Source of the DNA: Knufia peltigerae
Taxonomy: Eukaryota; Ascomycota; Eurotiomycetes; Chaetothyriales; Trichomeriaceae
DNA length: 64,000 bases
Direction of reading: 5' to 3'
Assembly (NCBI GenBank): GCA_030247855.1
Contig: JAPDRN010000147.1
Location: forward strand, 17,147 to 81,146
The notes under the pieces were generated by a model, which was not told where the DNA came from, searched no databases, and worked only from the letters and a program-made list of their open reading frames with translations. Shown here one piece after another: positions 1-11,391 of the stretch. Position numbers and translations under genes: made by a program. How positions within the stretch are numbered: the stretch's first letter is position 1; each line of letters begins with the position of its first letter.

Positions 1-756
1 ACCTTGCCGAGGCCGGTGCGGACAATCGAGCAGTACTGGGCGTAGTTACTCACGACTTGGTCTTCGCGTGACTCGATGTCCTCTCGTGTCACGGCGGACC
101 AAGGCTCCGGGAGAAGAGACACGGTTTCAAACTTGTAGCCCCAGAAACTCATAACATCTTGGGACATGATGTTGTTCGGCCGGGCTCCCGCGGTGAACTG
201 TTCTTGTCGCGAAGAAAGCTTCTTTGTGTGGTTCTCTTCGAGGAAAATGGTGCCCTGGAAGAGCGTGGCGTTCATTTCCCAATTGTCAAGCTTGGAGTAT
301 GGTACCACCATGATCTAGATACTGTGTGAGCAAAGACATGGTTGGTGTGATTGTATGCGAAAGATTTTCCCTAACCTTGGTCATCATGCCGCGCCATGTC
401 ACAATGTCAATCTCCGTCTTGGCCGACTTTTCTTTTTCATAAGCAATGATAGCCTCTAGCAGTCCAGCAAGATGGTCATCGGCGGTGTCATCTAACTGTC
501 TGAACGTATCGAACCCTTTGTTGAGATCGCACGGTAAGGTTGGAGGGTAGTAATAGCGCAGGCTGGATGCGTCGAGTCTGAATTTGTGGTCCTCATCGTA
601 GGAGAAGTATGCGATTTCCTTGAAAATGCCATTCAGCCAAGTGAACGAACGGGGTTCTTCCTCTGGGAATTAACTTACTCTTGGTCGCCGTATCGCCGCG
701 CTCGCACCTGCGAATCGGCTCACAGGCTCATAGTCGAAGGAATGATGTTGGGCCAT
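1..756 (-). CDS. rai1: Decapping nuclease RAI1/DXO family (5' part, runs off left edge)
   Basis: RAI1/DXO proteins remove incomplete or non-canonical mRNA caps. In fungi RAI1 partners the 5'-3' exonuclease Rat1 in the nucleus. Three exons are visible on the minus strand: 756-679, 618-376 and 314 to the edge, with 60- and 61-bp introns that keep the frame. The product starts MAQHHSFDYEP and covers about 211 residues. Family hallmarks include the FSYDEDHKFRLD segment, LRYYYPP, LNKGFDTFRQLDD, the VTWRGMMTKIM block spanning the second intron, and FWGYKFETVS. The metal-binding catalytic half lies outside the window. The ATG was chosen because exon 1 splices in frame to the conserved FSYD block with a consensus GTAAGT donor. 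Family assignment is confident; the 3' structure cannot be seen. Confidence 0.88.
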
Positions 757-1556
757 AAGCACAGCAAGAACTCTTCATTGCACGACTCAGTTCAGGAGGG
801 AACGAAAAAGAGTGAGTATCATAGCCAACGCCATAGCAAAAACCCCCAAATTTACTCAACGTTAATACTGTCCTTTCTTGTGAATCTTTTGTCTTCACTA
901 TGTTTTCTAACGTGCAATGCGGGCAGGAAGCGCCGCCGCCACGTGATGGCGCGAAATGCGGGCGCCAATGACGTCGCCGCGTAAATAGAAGACTTCTAGG
1001 TACGGATACGAGTAAGAGTACTCCGTATGTACAGAGTAGAGGCTCATTTCATTTTGAAGTATGCATGATACGAGTAGCTACATACCCCGGTACTTACAAT
1101 GTTCCCGAGATATCTCATTCGATCCTCGCTTACTCACGGAGTACAGAATCTCCTATATAGTTTTCCCCAGGAAACAAAAGTGAAGCCAGATTGTGTGGGG
1201 CATGCTCTGCGTACACCCTTTGACAAAGCTATGGCCCGAACGAACCTAGTCAGCATCATCGCTATGGACTGCCATTTGTTCCCCAAACGTCCAACTACCT
1301 CCGTGTCAGGGTACATTTTGTTATGGGATGAGGATGATCAGCGTGGTCATTGGGCGTGCGCAGCCCAAGACTCACATGTGAAGGTAATTGATACTCTGTA
1401 ATATAAGAAACACTTTGAGCTCGGCCCCGGAAAAGGGAGACGTGGGCATCTTCTATCTCTACCCACACGTTGCAGTACAATATTTCCATCTCAGATTGTG
1501 ATCATTGAGCATTCGAAGTAATACCTACTGACCTGCCAAAGTAACAAAAAAGGACA
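757..1556. promoter_or_regulatory. Divergent intergenic region between rai1 and the HAD hydrolase
   Basis: This is a shared upstream region for two divergent genes. Visible elements on the rai1 side are a CACGTG E-box at 940-945, a CCAAT box at 964-968 directly followed by a CRE-like TGACGTC at 969-975, and the dispersed words TACGAGTA (1007-1014, 1069-1076) and TACTCCGTA (1019-1027). A 100-codon ORF at 1099-1401 has no recognisable features and I do not consider it a gene. Binding-site calls are motif matches only. Confidence 0.4.
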
Positions 1557-2336
1557 ATGGCGCCCTTCGATCTTCGCTCTTTCAAAGGTATCTTCTTCGA
1601 CATCTACGCCACCTTGATCGACTGGGAATCTGGCATCTACCCTCAACTTCTCAAACTCAGTCAAAAGTTGCCGGCCGGTGACCCTCGACGAGACGACACC
1701 CCGGAAACCCGCAAGACATTACTCCAAATGTACGCCGCCAACGAGAAGATCGTAGAGCACGATAACCCGACCCTTGCGTACCCCAAGATCTTGGAGTCCG
1801 TATACGACAGAATCGCAGCTGCGTTGGGTGTCCCCGACGCCGCCAACGACGCCGACCGGGTCGCATTCGGCAAGAGTATAGGAGAGTGGCCTGCATTTCC
1901 CGACACGGTGGAGGCGATGAAGGTGCTCGCGAAGCACTACAAGTTGTTCGTGCTGAGTAACGTCGACAACGAATCCTTTGGGCGAACCCTCGCCGGACCC
2001 CTGAAGGGCGTGCATTGGGATGGCATCTACACCGCCGAGCAAATCGGATCGTACAAGCCGAACCCGCGCAACTATGAGTACGTGGTCAACAAGCTCAAGA
2101 CGGACTTTGGCATTTCCAAGGACGAGACCTTGATGGTCGCGCAGAACCTGGACATTGATCATGCCTCTGCCAAGGCTCTTGGTTTCAGACCGGCTGTGTG
2201 GATCGCGAGGTATGCTGGAAATGCGGCCATGGGCGGAGACAGGGAGGAACTGGAAGCCAAAGGCCTGATTGACCTGGGCGCGGCGTATGAGACTCTGGGT
2301 GAGATGGCTGAAGCGGTTGAGAGGGCGTTTGCCTAG
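1557..2336 (+). CDS. Haloacid dehalogenase-like hydrolase (2-haloacid dehalogenase type II subfamily)
   Basis: Single-exon gene of 259 codons, the usual length for L-2-haloacid dehalogenase-type HAD proteins. Four HAD motifs are readable. Motif I is FDIYATLIDW near residue 15, where the first Asp is the nucleophile and DxYxT is the dehalogenase-type spacing. Motif II is VLSNVDN near 135. The motif III lysine sits in SYKPNPRNY near 165. The last motif is the conserved AQNLDIDHASAKALG block near 200. Members hydrolyse 2-haloacids or small phosphorylated or halogenated substrates in the cytosol; the real substrate in fungi is usually unknown. The start is the first ATG of the frame, with AGGACAATGG context. 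It converges on the NLR-type gene, with only 79 bp between stop codons. Confidence 0.85.
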   Translation: MAPFDLRSFKGIFFDIYATLIDWESGIYPQLLKLSQKLPAGDPRRDDTPETRKTLLQMYAANEKIVEHDNPTLAYPKILESVYDRIAAALGVPDAANDADRVAFGKSIGEWPAFPDTVEAMKVLAKHYKLFVLSNVDNESFGRTLAGPLKGVHWDGIYTAEQIGSYKPNPRNYEYVVNKLKTDFGISKDETLMVAQNLDIDHASAKALGFRPAVWIARYAGNAAMGGDREELEAKGLIDLGAAYETLGEMAEAVERAFA

Positions 2337-2415
2337 GTAAGGAAGATTTCATCGGGCAAGGATATCTTGCGTGATGATGACTTGGGTTTGATGGTGATAG
2401 TGTCAAAGCAAATGA

Positions 2416-5400
2416 CTATCCTGCCTCCAAAGACACTTTCATGTGATCCAACCACCCCTCGGCTCTTCTGCGACACGGATTGTTCTCACGAAGAGAGCGT
2501 TGGCGCATTTCCACGACAGTCGTCATCATCCGCATCGCTCTGCCGTGTTGACCCAGACGCCATAACAGGGTGGCCAGATTGAATTGTGATGTCAGTCGAT
2601 GAAAATGAGTCTCCGGTAGCGTTTGCGCCTCGATCTGAACCACTGTCTCTAGTAGCTGAACTGCTTTCTTAATTTGACCATCGGCCTGATATGCTGTTGC
2701 TAAGCTTGATTGCGACATCAGCGGAATATCATGAGACTCCTCTAACGTTTGCGTCTGGATCTGAACCACTGTCTCCAGTATCTGAATTGCCTTCTTGACT
2801 TGCCCATCGTCGACATATGCCAATGCTAATAGCTCTTGTGACAACAGTAGCTGAGAATGATTCTCCGGTAGTGTTAGCGCCTGGATCTGAACCAGTGACT
2901 CGAGTAGCTGAACTGCCTTCTTGACTTGTCCATCTATGTGGTATAACAATCCCAATGCGCACTGTGAATACTGGTGGTGCGGGTCATCTGGAGGGAGATG
3001 CTGCTGGCCCCAGAAGAAGGACTCTTCTAAGCACATCTCAGCCTCTCTGATTCGACTCTCCGACCTCAAACATTCGCCTACGTCACCAAGGAGAGAATAA
3101 CGCTCCCTCAACTCCATTGTTCTCTCTCCTCGGAGAAGACGAAGTGCATGCGGTAGGTATAATCGCCGCTGTTCCCGATTCTCCCACAGACCTCTGGGAA
3201 ACACTCGGGCAAGGTGCTCAACGAACTCCTTTTCCACTCGTGCGCCGTGCTCTGTCCTACTCACCCAGATTCTTGAGGCCAGATGGACCAGACTATGCAT
3301 GTCATAAATTTCAGTGTCCCCACGCTGCACCAAGAATGCATAGCCTGTGAGGGTCCCAATAGCGTGTACTATCGCCTCCATTGAATTGAGCGGTGGCAGA
3401 ATCGACAACGGGATGGCTTTCGGCTCGATCAACGATAGATATGTCAGTAATTCGGCGGCAGGAGGGTTCAGGACTTGGATCTGGTCAAAAGATACAACCC
3501 ACGTAGTGGCGACGGCGTGTCGTGATTCTGATTGCCGAGTCGTATCGGGGAATTCTCGACTCATCAACGCCACCAGCTCCGTCTCCGTTCCTCCCAGGAG
3601 GTCCATATACTTGCTTATTGTTATTCGGTTCCTGTTGAGGTAACCCGCCGCCTGGGTGATTGCCAGTGGCAAATATGTCAGCTCTTGCAGCAAAGTCTTC
3701 ACTACATCTCGATCTTTAAGCAGGTCCTTTTCAACCAAAGACTTCTCCAGCAATCGTTCCGCCTCGTTTGTCGTCATTTCTTTGAGCTCGACCAGCTCGC
3801 TGTTCAAGGCCAAAGCCACTTCCCTTGAGCGGGAGGTAAACAAGATTACACCATTGTCGCTTTCGGGCAAATACTGCTGAATTCCGTCCGAATTCTTGGA
3901 CGAGCCAGACAAGACTTGCATATCGTCAGCATTGTCTACCACAATCAACCACTTACCAGCATCTGGGGAGTCCAGGAAGCGCTGGACACATTCCCGGGCA
4001 TCCCCGTCGGCGGTAGTCTCCTGGACAGCAAGCTTTCGTCGAATGTCTGTGTATGTTTGGACAAAAGCCGCGTTGTTGATCGCAGAGACCCAGAAGACTG
4101 AAAATGTCGGCTCGTTCACTTTCGTCCAGTGCGCCAAATGTAATGCTACCTGGGTCTTCCCAATGCCTCCGAGTCCGAACAATGTAACTCTCTGGGTCTC
4201 GTTTGGCTTGAACAGCTTTTGGTGGAGGGTTTCGAAGATATCTTCTCGTGGGATAAACCGTTTATTTACAGGTGGAATGGAGTGACAGACACAAGATGAG
4301 TGAGGTACGGTAGACGTCAGTTGGCGTCTTTCCAACGGTTCTGAAGCTTCTGTAATCGTGCGGGCTTGCATTACAGCAACATTGCATTCCTGTGCGATGT
4401 GAGTTTAAGCCTTCTTTCGACAAGGTGTTTAGCTCACATGACTTTGATCAGTTGGTGCAGCATCTATTGTCACTTAGTTATAAGGTTAGCCACCAGAATA
4501 TGCTTTCCTAGGTAGAGCATCCAAGGTACACACTTTGCCTGGTCCTAAGGCTTTCAACACAGTCTCGAATTCCAAAGGATTGCTGCTGTTTGCGTAGATA
4601 TTGATCAGTCGCCGCTTCGATGCGACCCTGTTCTTTATACTCAGCCAAGCCGACGTCCTGGAGTCCTTGCTCGACGCTGAGACGAAAGTACCTCTTCTGG
4701 TCGTAATGATGTCTCCATCTCGACGCGAACTCTTCGGCCACTCGTTCTGTGTCTGTGGTGATTTTGGCCAAGGTCTTAGTCAAGAACTTCAGCAGATTAT
4801 CTTCAACGGCTCTATTGCCAGGGTTTCCGGTTCCGATAGAGACGAAGCATTTTACCAGGGGTTTTAAGTCGCCAGTGTCCGTACACCAAATGTCAGATGC
4901 TTCTCTCTCTACCTCTACGACAGGGTTATTTGCCCCCAACGCCCCATCTATAAAACAACGCGCTCCGATCGAGACAGGGTCGAAAAAGCCGGTGGCAGCC
5001 GCCGTGGCGAGGGCAGCTTCGCTAATCGTGGCAGCAATCTTTGATTCGTGGGGATGGTCATAACTTCGCAGGCGTGTGATTCCGTATATGTGTTTCTCGG
5101 CACTGCACACAAATCTAGATCATGCATTAGATAATGAATCGACAACAATTGATTCTGCACGAACACTCTGCATCCCCGACACTTCCCATCGTTGAATGGT
5201 TCTGTTGTGGAGTAGCCTTGTGTGACAATCACCTCTTCGATCGCAGTCTTGAGTTTTGCACTGTCAAATCTTGAATGAAGGCGTCCTGATCGGCCAAATG
5301 GTATTCGATGGGCCTTTTTCTCAAATATTTGTTTGAGCAAACTGTTGTAGGCCACGATACATTCTTCAACATCCATCTCGAGCCGGCCGAGCATAATGGC

Positions 5401-5698
5401 AATAAGGCTGTGTAGAATAATGTGTTAGTACGCTATGCGCAGCCAACAAGATAGGCCATTGTACGTGCCCTCCTGTACTTGTTCCTCCGATGAGGTCAAA
5501 CAGTTCACACGGTTTTAGCGGGGGTTCTCCATTGTCTGAGCGCTGTTTATTCAGCCGTGTCATGATGCCCTTGAGAATATGTAGGGTCGACAAACCCCGG
5601 ACTCCACCGCCATCGAGCGACAGCAAACAGAGCCCTGTGTCATCGTCGGGCTTAGGAAGGTAGTCCGTTGTTCGCACTCCTGGATTTGGCAGCGCCAT
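2416..5698 (-). CDS. NLR-type protein: patatin-like phospholipase, NB-ARC, TPR
   Basis: Five exons splice into one 1017-residue reading frame: 5698-5469, 5407-5165, 5114-4534, 4463-4438 and 4389-2416. The N-terminal patatin domain has the oxyanion motif DGGGVRG (29-35), the nucleophile elbow GTSTG (72-76, Ser74) and the DGA dyad (Asp214), so the lipase looks catalytically intact. The NB-ARC ATPase has the P-loop GLGGIGKT (about 432-439) and a Walker-B-like LIVVDNADD near 510. The C-terminus holds kinesin-light-chain-like TPRs, including three 42-residue units of high identity. This patatin/NB-ARC/TPR architecture is known in fungal NLR-like proteins linked to incompatibility and proposed innate immunity. 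Intron 1 (5468-5408) is GC-AG with a perfect TACTAAC branch site. The 26-nt exon 4 is the least certain part; without it the patatin and NB-ARC halves would be two adjacent genes. Confidence 0.85.
2621..2998 (-). repeat. Three tandem 126-bp TPR-coding units
   Basis: Units begin at 2621, 2747 and 2873 with exact 126-bp spacing (42 codons each). The first roughly 65 bases of each unit are very similar between copies and encode variants of GQVKKAVQLLETVVQIQ; the remainder diverges. They lie in the C-terminal sensor region of the NLR-type gene. Near-identical repeats in fungal NLRs are known to change copy number and recombine. Confidence 0.8.
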
Positions 5699-8313
5699 AA
5701 GCTCACCGACTGACGAGATTCAAGAACTGAGGTCGAATAGAGGAACGGATCAATGAATGAAGATGCCGGGAAAAGGGACAAGTGGCGAGAGGGTTTGTCA
5801 GGCTGATAGTTGCCTGGTATGTACAGCTGAATGCGCCTTGCTCGAGCGGGGATATCTGTGACCGCGCGTGGCAGAAGATCAGTGGGCGAATGGCGAAACG
5901 CTTCTCGCTGCTGAAACTCGAATTGGCGCCTACTTGTACTCGTAGGCTATAACCAGAAGCGAGAAAATCTTACTCGTTGAAGTCTTCAATCAATTCTGCA
6001 GCTGCAGGGGATCAGATGTCATCCTGTTGTTGAAAGAATACCCCTCCTCAGCAAGCTTAGCGGTACCCTCGAAGAGAAGGGGGGCGATTCCTATCTAGGA
6101 GTCATGACCAAAGCTCGAAACTCGCTGAAATGTAGCTTTCAAAGAAACAGGCATAGCGAGAAAAGTGCACAGCACGTAGCACCTGAGGTTCGTGAGTATC
6201 AAGGTTTTCGTTTCCAGACTGACGATCACCAATGATGCCCGTGAGGATGGCTGTGTCCTGATGAGGTTGTGGCTGAACCCGAGGTTTTGAAAAAAGATGT
6301 CGACAATGGATCCTGGCCTTGAGATAGTCAATACTCCGTACATGGACGAGATTCAGGTAAATCACTCGATGAAGATCTTGTTGATCAAGATACCAACCAA
6401 CCACGGAGTATGATTTCATCTCTCGAACCGCCGTCGGACTAGTAAATACGGATACGAATACGGACTGCATAATTAAATAATGAAGGTGTCTTCTGTGAAT
6501 CCGCAGAAGATGGGAAGATCATGCTAGTATGGAGCGGGCGGCTCTCACTCTGACGATAGTCAGAACCTGAAAATTTGATCTGCTAACTGGACATCTGTTC
6601 ATGCTTAGAATACCTATTCAATTCGCCCCAAATCCCAGAACTGGACAGAGTATGAGACACATTGTTTAGCTCGAAATGCTGTTGGGGGACGCAGTGTCAA
6701 ATGCTCTCATTCCGGATGTAATTTTGACGTAACAATCGATAGAGGTTACATTGGGAGATAACATGCTTGAATCGAGTTGGTTCACGGTCAAAATGAAGGA
6801 AGATGTCCTTGTTGGTCAGTCCTCGAGAACCTGGTCAACGTGGAGTACGTGATTTCGACAGTGGGGCGGAAAATGTGAGGCAGGGATTGTGCCCAGGAAG
6901 ATCCCTGGATGTTGTACAATATCCCTGTATCTCGCCAACTTTTTGGGAGCCACGAGGCCTTTGGGTCGAAGGGTCTTCGAGGACACCTCCCGGTGCTTCC
7001 ATTCAATACAATTGTGGTGCTAGAAGAAAATCCTAAGAAGATAGGAGGGTAGGGGCTACTCGTACTGTAGAGTGACAGTGAGAAACACCCGTAGCTACGG
7101 ATAGCTCGTCCGTAGTCTTTCACTCGGCCTTCACAAGCCTGTGATCAGTGAAGCGCTTTGGCTTGAAATGGGTGCGGCAATTGCCTAGTTCCTGCGTAGC
7201 TTTGAACGAGGCTCAATTTCCACGTCTCCCCGGAAAATCATCAGCCAATGGCCCAAGCTCATCACGCTGTAGCCCTCTTTTTTTTTATTGAGCTGTTGAA
7301 CTAATCATCATCCAATCTCGCCTTCAGCATGAGAGTCCTTGGAAATACTCCGTACAGCAGTCCAATCTACAGTACCCCGTACAAATGAACATCAGTCTCG
7401 TTGGCCAGGATCCCGGGCTCCAGTCAACTGGGCGGCAACCGAAGACCAGATCCCCTTGCGAGTGTTTGGCCGTGATGGGCGAGAGTGCCAGCAACCTCGA
7501 AGCACGCCTACGCTACGGTACTCGCCCTCGTCCTACAAAGGAGTCCAGGGCATTCGTTGGCTACAAGTCATGGAAAAATCCACCGCCGATGCCCGCGTTT
7601 TACGTCGCCTCCCTGCATCACAAATGCAGGTCGACCTCATCAGGTTGGACAAAAATAGCTTGTACCTTCACCGTCGGACCTGGCGCATCAATCACCTCCA
7701 ACCACCTACTGATGATCCGGCCACAGTCCTGATTGAAACCAAATTTCCCCCCATGTCCTGCCTGGCGCTCATCCGAACCCTTGCCAGCATCCTATCGTGA
7801 GCGGGCCTCTTCTCCGGACACTAAGCTCGCACGTTTCCTTTCCGCTTGTCCTCGCTTGCGTTTTCGAGCTCGTCATGTCCCAAAAAGGAGCCTCCATGGA
7901 GCTGGTGGCTTGCCGCATCACACTTTCATTATGCTCCTTGCTGCTGGGGTTTCTGGCTTTAAGGCTCTGGTCCCAGATTGAGTTTCCTCGACTTACACAC
8001 TCCCCTCTAGACCACTGTCGCATTTGTGTGCGACTGCTCAGAATGGAGAGGTAGAATGGTTTTTGGTTTAGCTACACAAGCTTGTTGAGCGTCTTTTCTG
8101 TCTTTGTTTAGTTGAGCTTCGTATTCAGTTCTGCCCTCCTGCCGCGCCTCGCATGCCTGCCGTCCGTTAATGCACAGTGGTTTTAGGGAAACGGCACATG
8201 CTGACGTGGAGGTGTAACCATCGGACATCTTTTTAATGCAGCTGGGGTCTCGCTGGACACCTGCATAATCAGAGTGCCAGCTTCGTCTCTTCGACTACAG
8301 GGTCAAGGCCAAT
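5699..8313. other. Gene-poor interval (2.6 kb)
   Basis: No coding sequence can be supported. Short ORFs (for example 6788-7123 minus and 7339-7800 plus) show no conserved blocks, splice logic or compositional bias. The interval carries TACTCGTA (5937-5944, 7057-7064), TACTCCGTA (6332-6340, 7346-7354) and CACGGAGTA (6402-6410). The left end should contain the promoter of the NLR-type gene and the right end that of the TM7S3-like gene. Confidence 0.5.
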
Positions 8314-11300
8314 ATGCGGTCTTTTCACATCCTCATCCTCACACTGTTGAGCTGGACGTTACCGCTGGTCACTGCAGGTCTAGATCACTCAGGTCTGCAA
8401 GAGCGACAAGACACAGCAAATGGGGCATTGCCAACTCTGACCACAGATGCTCCGAGCTCCCCTACAGTTGCTTCAGCCTCGCAGAGCAGCCTTCCAGCAT
8501 CGCTCGCCTTAACGACCGAGGGGAGCTCGAACACTACCTCAACACAACCCTTAATGACCGGCTTCACTTCCAACTCAACAGTCGCGAGCCATACGTCCAC
8601 AACAATTTCTGCCATACCCACAGCTGCTACGTCTCCGGCGAATTCTACGGCCAGTTCCAAAACCAAAGCGAACGATGACCTGCCCCTTCGGCCTAGAATC
8701 ACACCCGCATTCGGCATTGCCGGCGTCTTTCTGATCGTATTGGGTGGCATATATGCGCTCATCGGAGTCAAGAGCAGATCGATTCAGATTTTCCTGTCAT
8801 GCGGGTTCCTGGCCAGTATAGCGACTACGGCCTTGGTCGACTTTGTCATGAGTACTCCTGTCAGTGATGCGGTTCAAGGGGGTTTTTTCGTGGCGATCTT
8901 TATGACCGGCGCAGTCTTTGGTGGCGGGGCACTAATATTCAAGGAATTCACAGAAGGATTTGGCTGTCTCTTGGGCGGCTTCTGCTTTAGTATGTGGCTG
9001 CTCGTCCTCAAACCAGGAGGGCTCGTCACCAGCCCTGGCGGGAAAGGTGCATTCATTGGCGTTTTCAGTTTGGTAGCATGGTCACTGTCTTGGACAAGCT
9101 ACACTAGACCTTATGCTTTGATCGGGTCGACAGCTTTTGGCGGCGCAACCGCATTCGTACTCGGGCTTGACTGCTTCATCAGGGCTGGAATGAAGGAGTT
9201 CTGGTTCTACATATGGGATCTCAATGACGAACTCTTCCCACTTAACACCGACACTTACCCACTGACACGAGGCATGAAAGTCGAGATTGCAATCATCGTC
9301 ATCGGCACCATCATCGGTCTGCTATCACAGATAAAATTGTGGAAAATCATCAGGTCAAAGCAGCGCAAGGAAGAGGCAGTGCAGCAGGAAGACGAAGGAC
9401 AGAAGCAGGCCATTGAAGCCGCATTGGGACGACATCTCGAACGTCGGAACGAACGGGAAAAGTCAGCTTGGGAGAAACAGTATGGCGACAGACTCAACAG
9501 CAAGCGCAATACGGTTCTATGGCAGGATGCACATACCCACAAACGCTACTCTACGGTTTCTGTTGTTGCATTTCAGCCTCCAACCCCGTCGGCTTCTACA
9601 GAAGAGCTCGAAATGGATACATACGGCTCTCGAAGGATTCAATCTTGTTACGGCTCAAAAAATAAACGTCAAAGCTCTGTTACTGTGGAGGTGATACCAG
9701 AGGCGGATGAAAACGACGAGGAGGTGGCGTTGAATGAACGCCAGAAGGCTCTTCAAGCTCTCGAAGAAGGCCAGGCTGCGGATGAACACAAACAGAGTGG
9801 CGATCTGTCTGCATCCTCTAGCACCTTAAGCCCACTGACCGCAGGCGACGACGATAGCTTGGCCCTTAGTAAATCAGACAGTGGTATTGAGCTCTCGAAG
9901 CCCAAGAGACGACCGAGTTCCGGGCTTACAAAACGTTTGACTTCGGGATATGTGCCGCTCGCTGCGCATTCCAAGGACCATCTTGTCGACCTTGAAAGGC
10001 CGCAAAGCAGAGCATCTTCGGCCGCAGCGACTTTGGACGGAGACAACGAGGAGCTTGACGTGGACTCGCTTGATGCTGATGCAAGGAATAAGACAGGGGG
10101 ATGCCCACAGATTATCATCTCACCGGTCTTTACTGAGGGCGCTGAGTTCTCGGACATGCTGTCAGGCTCGACCACGGGCTTTGGCCACGCAGAAAGCACA
10201 TCGTCAGACGGTAAAGATGGAGCTTTGAACCACACATCAAGGCCCACTGCTGCCCAAATACGCACCATTGCTGCCAGTGCGACGGCAGTAGTTGGGGACA
10301 CCAGAAGCGATGATAGAGTCCCAGAATCCCAAGCGTCTGAAGGAACCGATTCAACCGCCGAGTCACTTACCAGGGTTGCTTTGGCTCAAGTACCAAGCCA
10401 AACGTCGACGGTGGTCTTGTCACACCGAACGAACGAATGGGCAAAGCATATTACGTCTGCAGAAGCACCTATCTACGACGAGCCAGAATCGATCAAAGGG
10501 GACGATGGGCCAGAGGATTCCCCGACATATATTGCACGAGTGGCGACTGATCCACAGACACAAGCCCTGGTTACACAAGGTCCAGTTCATACGGCGCAAG
10601 TAGAGACAGTTCGTACCAGTCGCGCCGGTGTAGGTGTTGCGTCTCACCCACCGACTCCTCAAAGAGCCCTTTCCGATCAACAATGGCGACCAAGTGCCAC
10701 GAAGGCACCCTCGCGGACAACCTCGATGCAATCGCTCAAAGCTCCCAGCAAACGAGTAAGTCGAGGTAGTTTCAACCCTACTGCGTCTACCTCTCTCGCC
10801 ACCATGCCCATCATGGAAAACATTCCGAGCGAATTTGGTGTACCGGCGCCTACCGGCCGTCGCTCAAGTGCAGGATCACCGTACATGATGCCCACACGCC
10901 GAGATTCTGCGACCAGTTTTGGTTCGGGCAATCGCAGGCCGTATTCGGCCCACGATACACCGCGCCCACAGGGCGGAACTCCATACGATGTGGCACAACT
11001 CCAGAGACTACAGAGTCAACAGTACCAAAGGGCTGAACGTCCTTCCGGTACCCGAATGGATAGCTACGATTCCCACCAGCCTTCACAGCGGGATGTCAGG
11101 AAAGAAGCCCAGAAACGAGAATCGCTGCTCGCAGACTGGCGATTGACGCAACAGCAACATGCATCTCGTGACGGTCTCGAGGCTTCTGTGGCGGAACACG
11201 GCCGGGCACGGTTGAGATCGCAGTTAGAGAACCAACGGCGATTCGAGGAGTACCAACGCAGCGAGGAGCAACGGAGACAGTTGGCGATGGACCAGATGAT

Positions 11301-11391
11301 GAGGCGTCCCGAGATGCAGGACCTCCATCGTGAGGCGATGCGCAAGATGCAAGGGAGTGCGAATAAGAAGCTGAGAAGTTCGACCGGTTGA
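8314..11391 (+). CDS. TM7S3/TM198-like (DUF4203) multi-pass membrane protein
   Basis: Single-exon gene of 1025 residues. It begins with a clear signal peptide (MRSFHILILTLLSWTLPLVTA). About 90 Ser/Thr-rich extracellular residues follow, then a block of seven or eight hydrophobic segments between about residues 130 and 345 that matches the TM7S3/TM198-like domain (PITPAFG-like start, repeated Gly-rich helices, final helix IAIIVIGTIIGLLSQI). The last 650 residues are charged, Ser/Pro-rich and predicted disordered, with an RQ/E-rich coiled-coil-like end (residues about 930-1010). The domain family is widespread in filamentous fungi, where its role is not established. The long cytoplasmic tail suggests a scaffold or signalling function, which is inference. 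Confidence 0.75.
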   Translation: MRSFHILILTLLSWTLPLVTAGLDHSGLQERQDTANGALPTLTTDAPSSPTVASASQSSLPASLALTTEGSSNTTSTQPLMTGFTSNSTVASHTSTTISAIPTAATSPANSTASSKTKANDDLPLRPRITPAFGIAGVFLIVLGGIYALIGVKSRSIQIFLSCGFLASIATTALVDFVMSTPVSDAVQGGFFVAIFMTGAVFGGGALIFKEFTEGFGCLLGGFCFSMWLLVLKPGGLVTSPGGKGAFIGVFSLVAWSLSWTSYTRPYALIGSTAFGGATAFVLGLDCFIRAGMKEFWFYIWDLNDELFPLNTDTYPLTRGMKVEIAIIVIGTIIGLLSQIKLWKIIRSKQRKEEAVQQEDEGQKQAIEAALGRHLERRNEREKSAWEKQYGDRLNSKRNTVLWQDAHTHKRYSTVSVVAFQPPTPSASTEELEMDTYGSRRIQSCYGSKNKRQSSVTVEVIPEADENDEEVALNERQKALQALEEGQAADEHKQSGDLSASSSTLSPLTAGDDDSLALSKSDSGIELSKPKRRPSSGLTKRLTSGYVPLAAHSKDHLVDLERPQSRASSAAATLDGDNEELDVDSLDADARNKTGGCPQIIISPVFTEGAEFSDMLSGSTTGFGHAESTSSDGKDGALNHTSRPTAAQIRTIAASATAVVGDTRSDDRVPESQASEGTDSTAESLTRVALAQVPSQTSTVVLSHRTNEWAKHITSAEAPIYDEPESIKGDDGPEDSPTYIARVATDPQTQALVTQGPVHTAQVETVRTSRAGVGVASHPPTPQRALSDQQWRPSATKAPSRTTSMQSLKAPSKRVSRGSFNPTASTSLATMPIMENIPSEFGVPAPTGRRSSAGSPYMMPTRRDSATSFGSGNRRPYSAHDTPRPQGGTPYDVAQLQRLQSQQYQRAERPSGTRMDSYDSHQPSQRDVRKEAQKRESLLADWRLTQQQHASRDGLEASVAEHGRARLRSQLENQRRFEEYQRSEEQRRQLAMDQMMRRPEMQDLHREAMRKMQGSANKKLRSSTG

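Noticed and set aside
1719..2162. 147-codon minus-strand ORF under the HAD gene
   Set aside because: Antisense shadow; the plus-strand HAD motifs are complete.
7339..7800. 153-codon plus ORF before the TM7S3-like gene
   Set aside because: No conserved features and overlapping ORFs in other frames of similar length; treated as non-coding.
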